A stretch of 64,000 nucleotides of DNA, from assembly GCA_023213395.1 (NCBI GenBank), contig CM041465.1, positions 40,679,741 to 40,743,740 on the forward strand, written 5' to 3'. The notes below the pieces were generated by a model that did no database searches, had not been told where the DNA came from, and saw nothing but the letters and a program-made list of their open reading frames with translations. Source of the DNA: Cycas panzhihuaensis. Taxonomy: Eukaryota; Cycadophyta. Position 1 is the stretch's first letter. Each line of letters begins with the position of its first letter. This document shows positions 11,640-23,266 of this stretch, piece by piece. The position numbers and the translations under genes are program-made.

Positions 11640-12357
11640 AATAATGGGTTTTGAGTGCTCCTAGCTACAGCTCCCATCCTATCATAGATCCATGATCATA
11701 TGTGTTATATGTTCATGCTTGGATCCATGATGTTGAGTTCACATGGCACTCTTGCTAGCCTCGTCAATGGTATATAGCTATAAGACTAGTACATCAGAAT
11801 TTAACTGTAGGAAAACCCACCATGACCTTATCTCCTAATCTGGGACAACTATAGGCTCATACTATATAAGATGAATTAGACCAAGCTCATCCTAGGCCCC
11901 ACCTCACACTGCATGATAATCCCTATTCACTGGGTCGAGACTCCCATGAAGTTCTATGTTCTAGCAATCTAAAACATAATTATATGTATTATCACCTTCC
12001 TCAACGCCCAAATACGCCCTTGTTGTCCTTATTGCCTCCAGTGAAACTCCATGAAGACCAAACTAATTAGTGTACCTTATGAGATACTCATGGAATTCCT
12101 CCTAGAACTCCTTATTTATCACCCTATTTAATTGGATCTCCCCTCCTCGCTAGTTAACTCCAAAAATTCTCCCAACATCCCAAGAAGTAATACATATATC
12201 ATCGATCCCTTTGACTCTGAAAACACCATCTGGAGGAATCTAACAACCCATAAAATGCTCCAGAATCTCATACTCTATCACGAGTTGTATAGAATAGCTC
12301 AATCTAACTAAGCCATATCATCTCAAGATCTGCCAATCCATAGATGAAAGAGCACCT
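11640..12357 (-). pseudogene. Decayed reading frame, product not recognised
   Basis: Read on the minus strand from about 12357 downwards, one frame stays protein-like for over 200 codons and is broken only by scattered stops, mostly TAG with a few TGA. Readable pieces include 'VIEYEILEHFMG', 'IPPDGVFRVKGIDDICITSW', 'DVGRIFGVN' and 'SLEAIRTTRAYLGVEEGDN'. The frame did not shift over the eight 60-base lines I checked by hand between 12357 and 11881. I do not recognise the family. A transposon-encoded protein is possible, but so is a host pseudogene. No start codon or domain can be assigned. Confidence 0.4.
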
Positions 12358-14904
12358 ATAAAAGTGCCTATAGCCAATCCTTTATTCTCCTGGGTCTTTA
12401 TCCTCTTAATAGGCTATATCATAATAGATTTAAGCAAATCAATTTTAATATTCAAGTGTAAATTTTCTGTGTTTTTCTTCACTAATTATAATTCTTCTAA
12501 AAACGTGATTTCATAGTGAAAAATACAATTTCCATCTTCTAATACATGATTTATCAGTTCAAAAACACAATCCTATAATCCTTGTAATTATAGAAATTGC
12601 ACTTTTGAATGAAAATTTACATTTTTAATCTCATTCCTATATTTTTCACTTGTTAGATTATATTTTTCACTAAAAATCACACCAAAAAAATTAATTGATA
12701 TTGAGGACTTACCAGATATCAAGCCCCTTGATGCATCATCTTGAAGTGAACTCCCTTACATAGATATCACTCTCAATGGGCTACCTTGTCGCTCCCCACT
12801 ATTACAAATTTGCTCTAAATTGGGCCCTTTCTTCAACTCTTGATGGTAAAAATAAATATTAAACTATACATTTTCCATATGAAAAGGTGGTCCATTTCAT
12901 CTAATGCTTAAGAATGTTTTCTTCATTGGTTCAATTCCATCATGTAAATATAGTATGATTCAAGATTTCCTAATCATTACATGCCTCCTTTTTAGCCTCA
13001 TTGTTAGTGTTTCGTAATATTAATGAGAAGGATGCATTATATTTTTATAGAAGGACCTTCTTGAGAATAATATCCCCAATTCCAAGCATTTTAATAGACT
13101 ACAAAATATATCTTCTTATTGCTTTTATTCCTCATTTATATGATACAAGAATCTATTTATTAAAGAGCCTAAACTACGACAATTACATTCTAACCTACTA
13201 ACGAGCTTAAATTATAGTAGTTTTAAGATCTAAAATATCACCTGTTAATCATCCTAAACTATGACAATCCATCCCATTATGCTCTTGCATGGCATCTTCC
13301 CTCTAAAGCATTATTAATGAAGTTAAACTATGACAATAACTCCTATTTAAGCCTCATCCATTCAATGAGCATTTTGGTATCATCACTAATTAAGTCTATT
13401 AGTATAATTAAAATTTGGTTTAAGCATATTTTCAGTTAGTTTTATTAGACTTTCATGTTGATTAAGGTTGTTTTCTATTTCCCCATTATATATAGTCCCA
13501 TCATTCAGGTCTCTCCTTTATAACATTAAGAATACTTTCACCTTCGACTCTATGTTGCCACCTTTCACCACCTTGCTTCCATGTTAAAGTAGGAGCCTAA
13601 GGTGAAAATGTGACAAATGATTCACCAAAATTAGGTCTCACATTTGATTTGGATGTGTGTTATTGATCGATCATTGATAGACTTTGGCATATCTATGAAT
13701 TATTTTTATTTGCTATGTAGAGCCATTAGTTGGTACTTGATTCATTATATCATGGTTTTAGTTAAGATTACATCTGTGTTGATATTTATATCATGTTAAT
13801 TTTTATTATGATATAATAACTAAATGATGCACTATATATGATAATGATTTTACACATGTTGATGACTAATATTATGGTGTTATATTTTAACTCTTGCCCA
13901 TTCTAAGTTATCCAATCTTACAATTACTCCTTGTTTGTTACATTTCTCTTGATTTTATGATTATTTCATGGATTTATCACATTTTTTTCCTTTGTTTTAT
14001 ACCTTGAGTTCCCTTTTTGGGCTATATCAATTGATGTTTTAGTCAAATATCTTTTGCAGATTGATTTATTTAAGGTATTTTTGTTTTTCATTTCTTCCTT
14101 TTTAATTTTTTCTATTTATCATGTTTTAGTATCACTAAAAACATGATTTTATTCATAAAATGTGATCATCGTATTTTTTATTATGTATTTATAATTTTTT
14201 TTGGTAAAGAACATTGATTCCCTTCTATTATCATATATTGCCATCTAGAATTATAGGAGTACACCATCCTTTCCCTCCAAATACCACAAAACCCTCAAAA
14301 CATTCATCATTCATGCAATTTTATGTTGGAGAAGAGGTGAATCAAAAGATAATAGTGAATTTCAGCTTACTGATTTTCAGAATTTTGTATGAACTATATT
14401 AAATTGTTGTAATACCAAACACTTTAGGAGAACTTTCTTATCATCTATTCTCCCTCTTAAAACCTGGTAATATTACACTTTGATGTAAAGATCTTGGTTT
14501 TGATGATTTATTAGTGCTTTTTACTCTCTTTTATCTATTTTCCTATGAGCTTATAGGTCAGTTTCTCTCTTGAGTATTGGAAATTTGGCTAAGGATCAGT
14601 TCTTGTGAGTTTAAGTTAGACTTCTTGAGGTGAATAAAGGGTTGCATTCATCCTATTCTCTGCTTAATTCTCATATCCCTTTACTTACCCATCCATTAGA
14701 GTCATTTTCTTCCAAGTTCTATTACTTTTGCTTATGGATATCTCTTGTTTTTCCATTGCTCTATCATCTTCCTTCCACTCTCATAATTTCAAGGATTATA
14801 TGATGAGGTTTAGGTAGGATTTGGATACCATGCTGAGGCAAACTTCACTGATTTCATCTATTTCTCAAGTTAGTTTATTTGTTTCTTTGATTTGTGGATC
14901 TTTC

Positions 14905-14906
<2 letters not shown>
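12358..14906. other. AT-rich intergenic DNA with a weak tandem motif
   Basis: No gene recognised. Between about 13165 and 13345 a motif like 'cctaaactatgacaat' recurs at irregular spacing of roughly 75-85 bp (near 13168, 13251 and 13325, plus a more diverged copy near 13205), which may be an old tandem repeat. The rest is AT-rich with no element ends seen. Confidence 0.4.
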
Positions 14907-14996
<90 letters not shown>

Positions 14997-15036
14997 ATAC
15001 ATACATACATACATACATATCTATGTATGTATGTAT

Positions 15037-15090
<54 letters not shown>

Positions 15091-15159
15091 ATATATATAT
15101 ATACATACATATATACATACATACATACATACATATCTATGTATGTATGTATGTATATG

Positions 15160-15208
<49 letters not shown>

Positions 15209-15462
15209 AAATACATATGTATATGTATATATATATATACACACACACATACACACACACATATATATGTGTGTGTGTGTGTATAGATATATATACATAT
15301 ATACCTATATATATACGTATATACATACATATATATATGTATATATACATATATATATGTATATATATATATATATGTATATGTATATATATATATAGAT
15401 ATATGTATATATATATATATGTATATGTATATATATATATAGATATATGTATATGTATATAT

Positions 15463-15494
<32 letters not shown>

Positions 15495-15570
15495 GTATAT
15501 GTATATGTATATATACACACACATGCGCACGCACACACACACACACACATATATATATATGCATGTGTCT
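14907..15570. repeat. TA / TATG / CA microsatellite
   Basis: About 660 bp of alternating purine-pyrimidine DNA: long (TA)n tracts mixed with (CATA)n/(TATG)n blocks, and CA/TG runs near 15240-15285 and 15517-15548. Complementary CATA and TATG blocks (for example around 15000-15035 and 15115-15155) form long inverted repeats. The long Ile-Tyr open frames across it, on both strands, are artefacts of the repeat. Confidence 0.97.
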
Positions 15571-17560
15571 TTGTAGAGTTTCTTTATCACTATTGTTTAT
15601 GCATGTCCTTATAGTTGATGTAGTTCCATGGGAAGGTCTTGATCTATACTTATAGATATTCATTGTTCTTTATTTTTCTTTTGCATGTAAATCTTTTAGC
15701 TTCCATATCATCATTGAAAATCATTTTAACTAGACTTATATATTACATGCAATAAATCTTGTCAAGTGGTTTTTGTTTTTAGTTACATTCACTTTGAAAC
15801 TTCTCTTCAAACAATCATACCTTACATGCAAAAGAGAAATATTTAATACGAGATGATTTGATTAACTTCAAACTCATTTTATCCAGGTATGTATATCTTC
15901 TCCTTTTAGGACTTCTCTCTCTTTCTTCAAAGTTGTAATTATTGTAAAGTTGGAATTTAAAAAAAAAAAAAAAAATGAATAAAATCATTTCTTACTATGA
16001 AATTGTTTCTTTAATAGTTCTTCTCCCCATCATTATTCCATCTACTTCATTGAAAGAGAGAAAAACGATTTTTTCAATCTTCCATGATTAACATTGTAAG
16101 TCCATTTTTGTAAAAACATCAAGGTTGCATGTTTGTTTGATTGCTATCTTCTTACATGCTATTGAATATACTTAAAAAGTTAAAAAAAATAGCAAGACGC
16201 CATTATAGATAAGATAACTGTAAACGCAATTTTTGAACTTAGATCTCCTTCATTACCTGTGTTGTCTGGCTATTTCCATTCTTACATGCATGTGGTTTTT
16301 CATTTTATGCAAAGAAAATATGTCCCTTAGTTGCTACTCATAGGTCTATTTCTTTTGTCTATATACACTTATCATATTGCATGTACTTTGTTAATTGTGA
16401 TTCCACATCATCTTCCAAGAATCGCATACATAAGTAATTGAGGACTCCTCTATAGGAGTTGGTGTAGGTGCTTTGACTCTTTATATTAGTTGCTCTCTGT
16501 CCTCTTTTATGTTTGATTTTGGCAAAGAAACCTAACTAAAGAGACATCTGGTCCAAAGTAGCCAAAACACTTGCCTTCCTTTCAATAAGTTTTATCCCCT
16601 AGTTTTATGGATCTACAACCCCTCTACAAAACATTAACTCTTTTCCCTTTACATCCCAACTTATTTTACCACCAATCTTCTTACCTTCCAACAGGTTTTC
16701 CCCTTAGCAATTTGCGTTACTCTACGTATTGCCTTTACATGCCCTTGTCAAACCTCTTTCCTATAAAGAATAGATGGCATTTATCCCCCACTCATATTCT
16801 ATAAACCCTTTATACCATAAGATCACTCATAGATCCAAATTTGTTTTCCTTTCATTCTATATGATACCATACCCATTGTACACATATCCCTCTTATCTAC
16901 TCCCTCATATATCCTAATCAAATCCCTATATATGCTACTCACCAGTTTTTTTTTCCAAATACAACTCATTAATCCCAACTATCCCTTACATTCTACTTTC
17001 CACACATAGCCTCCATATATGTCTTACTTCCTAATTTCCTTTACATTTCATACCACCCTTACCCCTTACATACATCAACACCTCAATATCAATTTATTAA
17101 ATGCCTCTTTTCCATGCTTATAAAATGTTTCATTTTTTCATCTTTCCCTTTTCAAATCCTGCCTCCAACATCCAATTTTGCTTATCTAATCTCACCTCTA
17201 CCTTCAACCTCCATATATTTCACTCTTAATTATTCTCATTAATATATTGTCATTATTACCCTCCTACACCACATATTCTCCTCATACTCTAGAACTCTTT
17301 TATAGCCTGTCACTTCTCATATGCCCCTCTTGCATATGCCATGTTGATCATGTGTTTCTATGTCATTGGCCAACTAATATCTCTTATCACCTTCCTATAA
17401 ATCTTCCATATGATTCATAGTTCAACCACTCACAGGTCAATCCCCAATCAAACTTACCTTGCTACATTTACTCTCTGAAAATTTTCATGCACTATTCTCT
17501 AATATGATTTCTATAATTCATATCCTTCTTTTGTATTCCTCTATTTCTTCTTTAAGAATA
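15571..17560. other. AT-rich, in part strongly G-poor DNA; no gene
   Basis: No gene or RNA recognised. From about 16560 to 17560 the plus strand is rich in C, T and A and very poor in G, a marked strand asymmetry. A poly-A tract lies at about 15960-15975. Confidence 0.5.
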
Positions 17561-19375
17561 ACTATAAACGGATATAATGTGTAAACAAAAGGCAAGACTT
17601 CAAGTAAGTGAAAGTCAATTGACACAAAGTATAGAATCATTCAAGTGCAAAGTTTCATATAAAAGACATCTTAGACACGACACTATCGCAAACAAGATAC
17701 ATGCAGGTTGCTTGATAAGACAATATAAAAGTGAACCTATTGTCTATGATATTTTGACACTGGTAAGTGGTGGATTGAAGATGTATTTTACATCTCCCAC
17801 ACTTGTGGACAATACCATGCAAGATAATACGTGCCTTAGATCTACAAGTGACAAATAATAATAATACTTTGAAGGTGAAGTATTTTCTGAAGAACATAAG
17901 GATTGTAATAATTCCAAAACTATTATTAAATTATTAGTGGAAGTCAATTTTATTTACTTATTATTATTAAGAAGTTGATTTTTTAAGTGAGGCCTATTTT
18001 TACACCTATAAATAGGGGGAGACCCCTATCTCATTATGTATGATTATACTTTCATAATGGATTAATAATTGATTTTGGTACTTTGGTGCCTAGAAAACAT
18101 GTTGTTTTGGCTATTGTTTTTATTATTATTGACTATTATGTGTAGTTGTACTATCATGTATTGTTGAATATCATCAAATATTTGTTGTTTATGTTAACTA
18201 TTTGGAATGAGGCCCACTACCTATAATGTAGTCTAGACCATGCTTTTATTATTTAGTTGAGGATTAAAAATGAAGTATTATTCCATCCTCCATGTTGATG
18301 TTCTACTATCCAAAGTTTTTATCCTGCAAATTTTAGTAGAATCATCTTAAAAGAATTTCTATGTTCCTTGTTTGGGCGCTATATAGTGTTAAGTTCCTTA
18401 GCATACTTTATTCCCTAATCATGATCTTCTTATTTATGTTGTCCCTTATGGTTCTTAGGACCTGTGCTTTCAAAGTGTCAAATTAGACTATTGTTCATAA
18501 TTTGTGTATCATTTTGAGGATTGTTCCAAAATCATGTGTTGCTTTAATAATCACTTCATTGATTTCCTTATTGACCTCTACCATTGTTAATGCTTGTAAT
18601 TTACTATTATTTACCTTTGTACGTAAGAAGAGGTAGAAGAAGAAGGCAAGAGTATTACATCTAGGCATTAAGCAAATTGTGTTTCCTATGTAAAGACTTT
18701 TCTTTTAGTAAGTGTTCATGTTATGTCCCTATCTATGATACCACTTAGGGTAACTCGCAGCACTTTTCCTTCCAAACAACCAAGCAAAATCAAATGAAAA
18801 TAGTCATTTACTTTCAACATGCAAATTAAAAAGAAATAATAAAAATTCTCTTGCACTAAGATTAAATCCAATCATAAATTAGTATTGAATAGTAGTTCTT
18901 ACAAGTGTTTCTAAAAAGCTTACTACATCGAGGTAAGATAATCCTAACCCTCTTTGAGAAAGGAATCCTCCAAATTACACACCTCTTTTAGAAGAAGAAA
19001 CGTAGAACAAGACAACTAAATAGATATGCATATATAAGGGCTTTTGGACCTTATTTATAACAATGACCATTAACTCTCACTTCACACTGTGTCTCTTCAT
19101 TTCCTATTACCTTTCATATGGTTCTTTACCCTAACTCTTTCACTTCACTAGCTGGTACATCGCATGACCGTTAATGTGGCCTTAGGCATATTATCTAAGA
19201 ACAACTAAAATACTGTGTGGAGTTATGCAAAGGTTTTATAGCCTCAATCATCTTATGAATGTTACACAAGTGAATGCAACTTCTTGTACACATGCAAAAA
19301 AAATAATAATAATAATAATAATAGAAAAGAAAACAAAGCCAAACATATTTAGATAATTTTTCTAAGGCATAAAAT
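17561..19375. other. AT-rich intergenic DNA; no supported gene
   Basis: The only sizeable open frame (17577-17858, plus) shows no recognisable domain and overlaps two minus-strand frames, so it is not annotated. An (AAT)n run lies near 19303-19322. A promoter-like TATA box at 18006-18015 is listed separately. Confidence 0.45.
18006..18015 (+). promoter_or_regulatory. TATA-box-like sequence, possibly of an old LTR
   Basis: ctataaatag followed directly by 'gggggagacccc', an arrangement common in plant LTR promoters. No partner LTR was found nearby, so a solo LTR relic is only a possibility. Confidence 0.25.
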
Positions 19376-19584
19376 TCTTGGAATCAAAGTACATTACAAA
19401 GAAGCATGAAAAAGAATTTGTAAGCAAAATTGGTTTACCTTCTTAAAAAATTATTTTTCATTATTGTTGAACTCCACGATGTACAAATCGATATTAAAAT
19501 TAATCATACAAAACTAATTCACAAAAGAAGAGGTTTCATAACATTAAGTTATGAGCATAAACTATAAACATTAATATTCTAACA
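19376..19584 (-). repeat. 3' LTR of the decayed copia element
   Basis: On the minus strand it begins TGTTAGAATATTAATG right after the purine tract and ends in the degraded TTGATTCCAAGA. It aligns with 22219-22430. Confidence 0.82.
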
Positions 19585-20299
19585 CTCCCCCTTAATGTTT
19601 ATATCATTAATGTTCATATCTATCTCATTCGTGACCTTTCAGAATTTGTCGTGTGTTAGAAGTTTAATGATAATGTTTGCTATCTATTCATCTAGAGACC
19701 TATACACTAGCTTAATTTTTCTATTATGTGTCAATCCTTTAATGAAGTAATGATACACCTAAACATGTTTGGTACAATCATGGAATACTATATTCTAGGA
19801 AATCTTCTGTGTACTTTAATTGTCATAGTACATCTTTGTTGTATTCGCCTGATAATAACTCATGTCATTAAGAATCTGTCTCAACCATATGGCTTATATA
19901 ACTACCACAACAACATCTTTATAGTAAACTTCAATAGAAGAAAGAACATTTTGTAGCTTCTTATTGTTACATATCATTATAGTTGATCCCAAACTGAAAC
20001 AGTAATTAGATGTAAACCTCATGTTATCAACACAACCAACCCAATTTGAAACTATGAATCCCTTCAACTTGGAGTTGCTATTGTGCACAAACTCAGGTCC
20101 ATATTGCAATATTCCATGCAAGCAACTTAGAATTCACTTTATTGTTGTTGAGTGGTTTAACTTTGACTCTTCCATGAACTTGGAAACCATCTTAACTACA
20201 AAAGAAATGTTAAGCCGGGGTATAGTCAAATAAATAAGACTACTAGCCAACACCCTATCCAAACTACCATTCATTATTGTTCTATCAATTATCAACTTT

Positions 20300-21990
20300 G
20301 TGCCCACTCCATGGAGATTGATGTAGGTTTACAAGCCTCCATTTTGAATTTCTTCAAGATCTCTAGAGAATATTTTACTTGCAAAATGAAGACTTTACTA
20401 GGGCTTTATCACACTTCACTCTAACAAAGCAATGAAATATACCAAAATCTATCATTTCAAAGGTTTGACTCAAATCTTTCTTTAAGTTTGATATCATTAA
20501 AGTATTATTACTTATGATTAACAAATCATCAACATACAATACCACAAAGGTTACACTATCATTCTGAATCTTTACGTATGGGTTTGAGTCAATTAACAAT
20601 ATCTCAAACCCCTTTTTTTAAAAGTGTTAATCAATTTTCCCATACCAAGCTCTAAAAACTTGCTTTAAACCATACAACACCTTTATCAATCAACAAACCA
20701 AATGTTCCTTACTCTTGTTTACATAACAAAGTAATTGCTCTATGTTTACCTCTTCAATTAAATCTCAATTTAAAAAAGCACTCTTCACATCTATTTAGTG
20801 GAACTACCATTTGAACTAAACAACCATTACCACAATGATCTTGATAATATTAACCTTCACTACTCTTAATAATAGTAACTTTCACTACTAAAGCGAAAAT
20901 TTATTGGTAATCAATCCCTTCCTTCTAATTAAAACCTTCAATTATATGTCAAGTTTTATGTTTGTCAATTGTCGTCTAACTTATATTTGGTACTGTAGAT
21001 TCATTTACATCCCATTACTTCCTTCCTTACTAGCAACTCCACCAAATTCCATGTATGATTTTTCTTCACTACTTAGATTTCAATGTCTGTAGAAACATTT
21101 CACTTTTGTTTTTGTTTACCTCCCTAAAAGTGGAAGACTCATTAGCACTTAATACTATCATAAGAGTATAATTGACTTGTTTAGTAAGAAGTCCCATCTT
21201 GGACTTTGCTTACCTTTCATATCTAGTAACCAATTGTAGGCATCATTAATGGTTTTCAAGTACCATTTTAGCAACCTTTTTTTTATAGAGGAGGAAGAGC
21301 TTCGAGGTCAGGCTCTTCAAACAAGAATGATTATATTTTAGCTAGATTATTGACTTCAACCTCAACTATAGGTACTATCTCAAGTATTACATCTTACAAG
21401 GAACTACATGCAAGTTGCTCTTCAATTCACTCAACATCAATCAAACCCAAATCTACCTTATCTTATTAAAAAATGATATCACAAGTTGTATACACTTTTT
21501 TGGTTTGTAACTCAAAAACTCAGTAAGGTTTGATTTGTTCAAAATATCCAACCAGTGTACACTCAAAAACTTTTATCGCAAATTTTTGTCTCTTCTCCTT
21601 TAAGGCATGCATATATGCACTACACCTAAATACTCTAAAATGGCTCACTATTAACTTCTTGTCAAACCAAGCCTCCTCAACTGTTATGTTCCTAACTGGC
21701 TTTGTAGGGTTTATATTGTTCAAAGATGCTACAGTATTCACTGCTTCTATCCACATATAATATTAGCATTTTTCCCTTTCATTGTCAACTTAGGCTTTAT
21801 AACCAATGTCCTATTTATGCCATTACCCACGCCATTCTATTGCAATATGTAAGCAATCGAGTGCTAGTTCTTGATGCCATGACCTTTATCGAACTGATTG
21901 AGTTTGATAGATGTGAATTTACCTCCATTATCAACTCAAAGGATTTTCAGCTACATGGGAGTGTCTTGACCTCGTCTTTTTAGAGAGGAC
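20300..21990 (-). pseudogene. Copia integrase and RT remnants
   Basis: Integrase pieces on the minus strand: a 'DNGGKFTSIKLNQF' stretch near 21940-21900 and, at 21756-21520, 'EAVNTVASLNNINPT...EEAWFDKKLIVSHFRVFRCSAY', the typical C-terminal part of copia integrase. RT follows further down; the catalytic box reads 'FVVLYVDDLLIIS' (within 20599-20375). Frames are broken and large parts are missing. Confidence 0.85.
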
Positions 21991-22205
21991 AAGAAAGACA
22001 AGGCACAAAAGATAAAAGATAAAGAAATGCCATTTCAATTTCAAAATTTAAATATGGTTGGCGTCAAACTTTTTTTTCCTACAACATATGGTGTCTTGGC
22101 CTTTGATCTCAAAATGCCCCTTCAACATGCAGAGTTCTCATATGGCTTTTCTTACCCTTCGACATTTTCTCTTACCCTCTGACATTACTCCAACCTATCT
22201 CCTAT

Positions 22206-22218
22206 GGCTCTAACACCA
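22206..22218 (-). promoter_or_regulatory. Primer-binding site of the decayed copia element
   Basis: On the minus strand it reads tggtgttagagcc, matching the iMet PBS with two changes, directly after the 5' LTR end (TTGATTCCAACA). Confidence 0.8.
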
Positions 22219-22430
22219 TGTTGGAATCAAAGTATACTACAAAGAAATATAAGAAATAATTTGCAGGTAAAATTGATCTACTTTCTAAAAAAAAAATAGT
22301 TTTCATTATTGTTCAACTTCATTATATACAAGTCAATACAAAAGAACAACCACACAAAACTAACTCCCAAAAGGAGGGGTTTTATAATATTAAGTTATGA
22401 ACCTAAACTATAAACATTAATATTCTACCA
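22219..22430 (-). repeat. 5' LTR of the decayed copia element
   Basis: About 212 bp, homologous to 19376-19584. Its minus-strand start is altered (TGGTAG in place of TGTTAG). Confidence 0.82.
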
Positions 22431-22652
22431 AAACTCAACATTACCCAAAACAATTATGTTTTATATCCTGGTGATTTGTTTTACTTCATTTTTAGCACTT
22501 AAACTGTACTATTTTCCTTACATGAATGGAAAAAAATCAAACAAATTCAAGCAAAATTCCCAAGGCATAAAATCAATATCCATTCTTAATATTTGAACTA
22601 TCCTAATGAAATATAGAAATTATGTGATAATTTATAAAAATTTACACATTCT

Positions 22653-23266
22653 TGTTAGATTTTTCAGGTTTGATATAATCATAAAAACAACTATCAAACA
22701 CCTTATAATTACCACAAAATCCAATCACATCAACATGGAAGCATTCATTATCAAATCTAACATATATCATATGACCATCATAAAAGCATACAATCATCAA
22801 TAATAAACAATAAATAAATATCAACCATTCAATATTGAGACATAAGGTTTAACGTGGTAAAACCTCAAGATGAAAAAACATCCACCGTAAAATATATGAG
22901 ATCCCATAAGTAAAAATATTCAACAAGTACATGATGAGACCATACTAGGTTCCATTGAGAAAGCACTAGGTGTCTTCATGAGTTACAATGAATATGATAT
23001 GCTCTTATATAGTATTTCACCTCATTAATGACCAATGATGTTACACCGACTATCCACCAATGAGATTATATATGAGAACCTTAAGAATAACCAATCAAAT
23101 GAGAGTTTGGACAATTTCTAATATTACCCACATCTATCACAACTTTGGAAGAGTATTCTTAATATCTAAGAACTCCACCACAATAACATCACCATTAAAC
23201 ATTATTAAATTACCACCATGGATTGACCATATGAATTGATCATAGATTAAACATTACTTTCTAACA
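22653..23266 (-). repeat. 3' LTR of the LARD-like element
   Basis: 614 bp, aligning throughout with 28029-28660. On the minus strand it starts TGTTAGAAAGTAATG after the purine tract and ends near 22653 with CTAACA. Confidence 0.88.

Larger units (their letters stand above)
19376..22430 (-). mobile_element. Decayed, internally shortened copia element
   Basis: Two LTRs of about 210 bp bracket the unit. Next to the right LTR lies a PBS (22206-22218); next to the left one lies a purine-rich tract, ccccctt on the plus strand at about 19587-19593. The flanks read aaaat (19371-19375) and aaact (22431-22435), a likely target duplication with one change. The inside keeps part of integrase and RT; gag, protease and the N-terminal half of integrase are missing, leaving 3.05 kb. 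Confidence 0.85.

Noticed and set aside
14821-15663. Several open frames of over 100 codons made of Ile-Tyr repeats, on both strands
   Set aside because: They are translations of the TA/TATG microsatellite and have no coding character.
17577-17858. Plus-strand open frame of 93 codons
   Set aside because: No recognisable domain, overlapping minus-strand frames of similar length, and no neighbouring gene signals.
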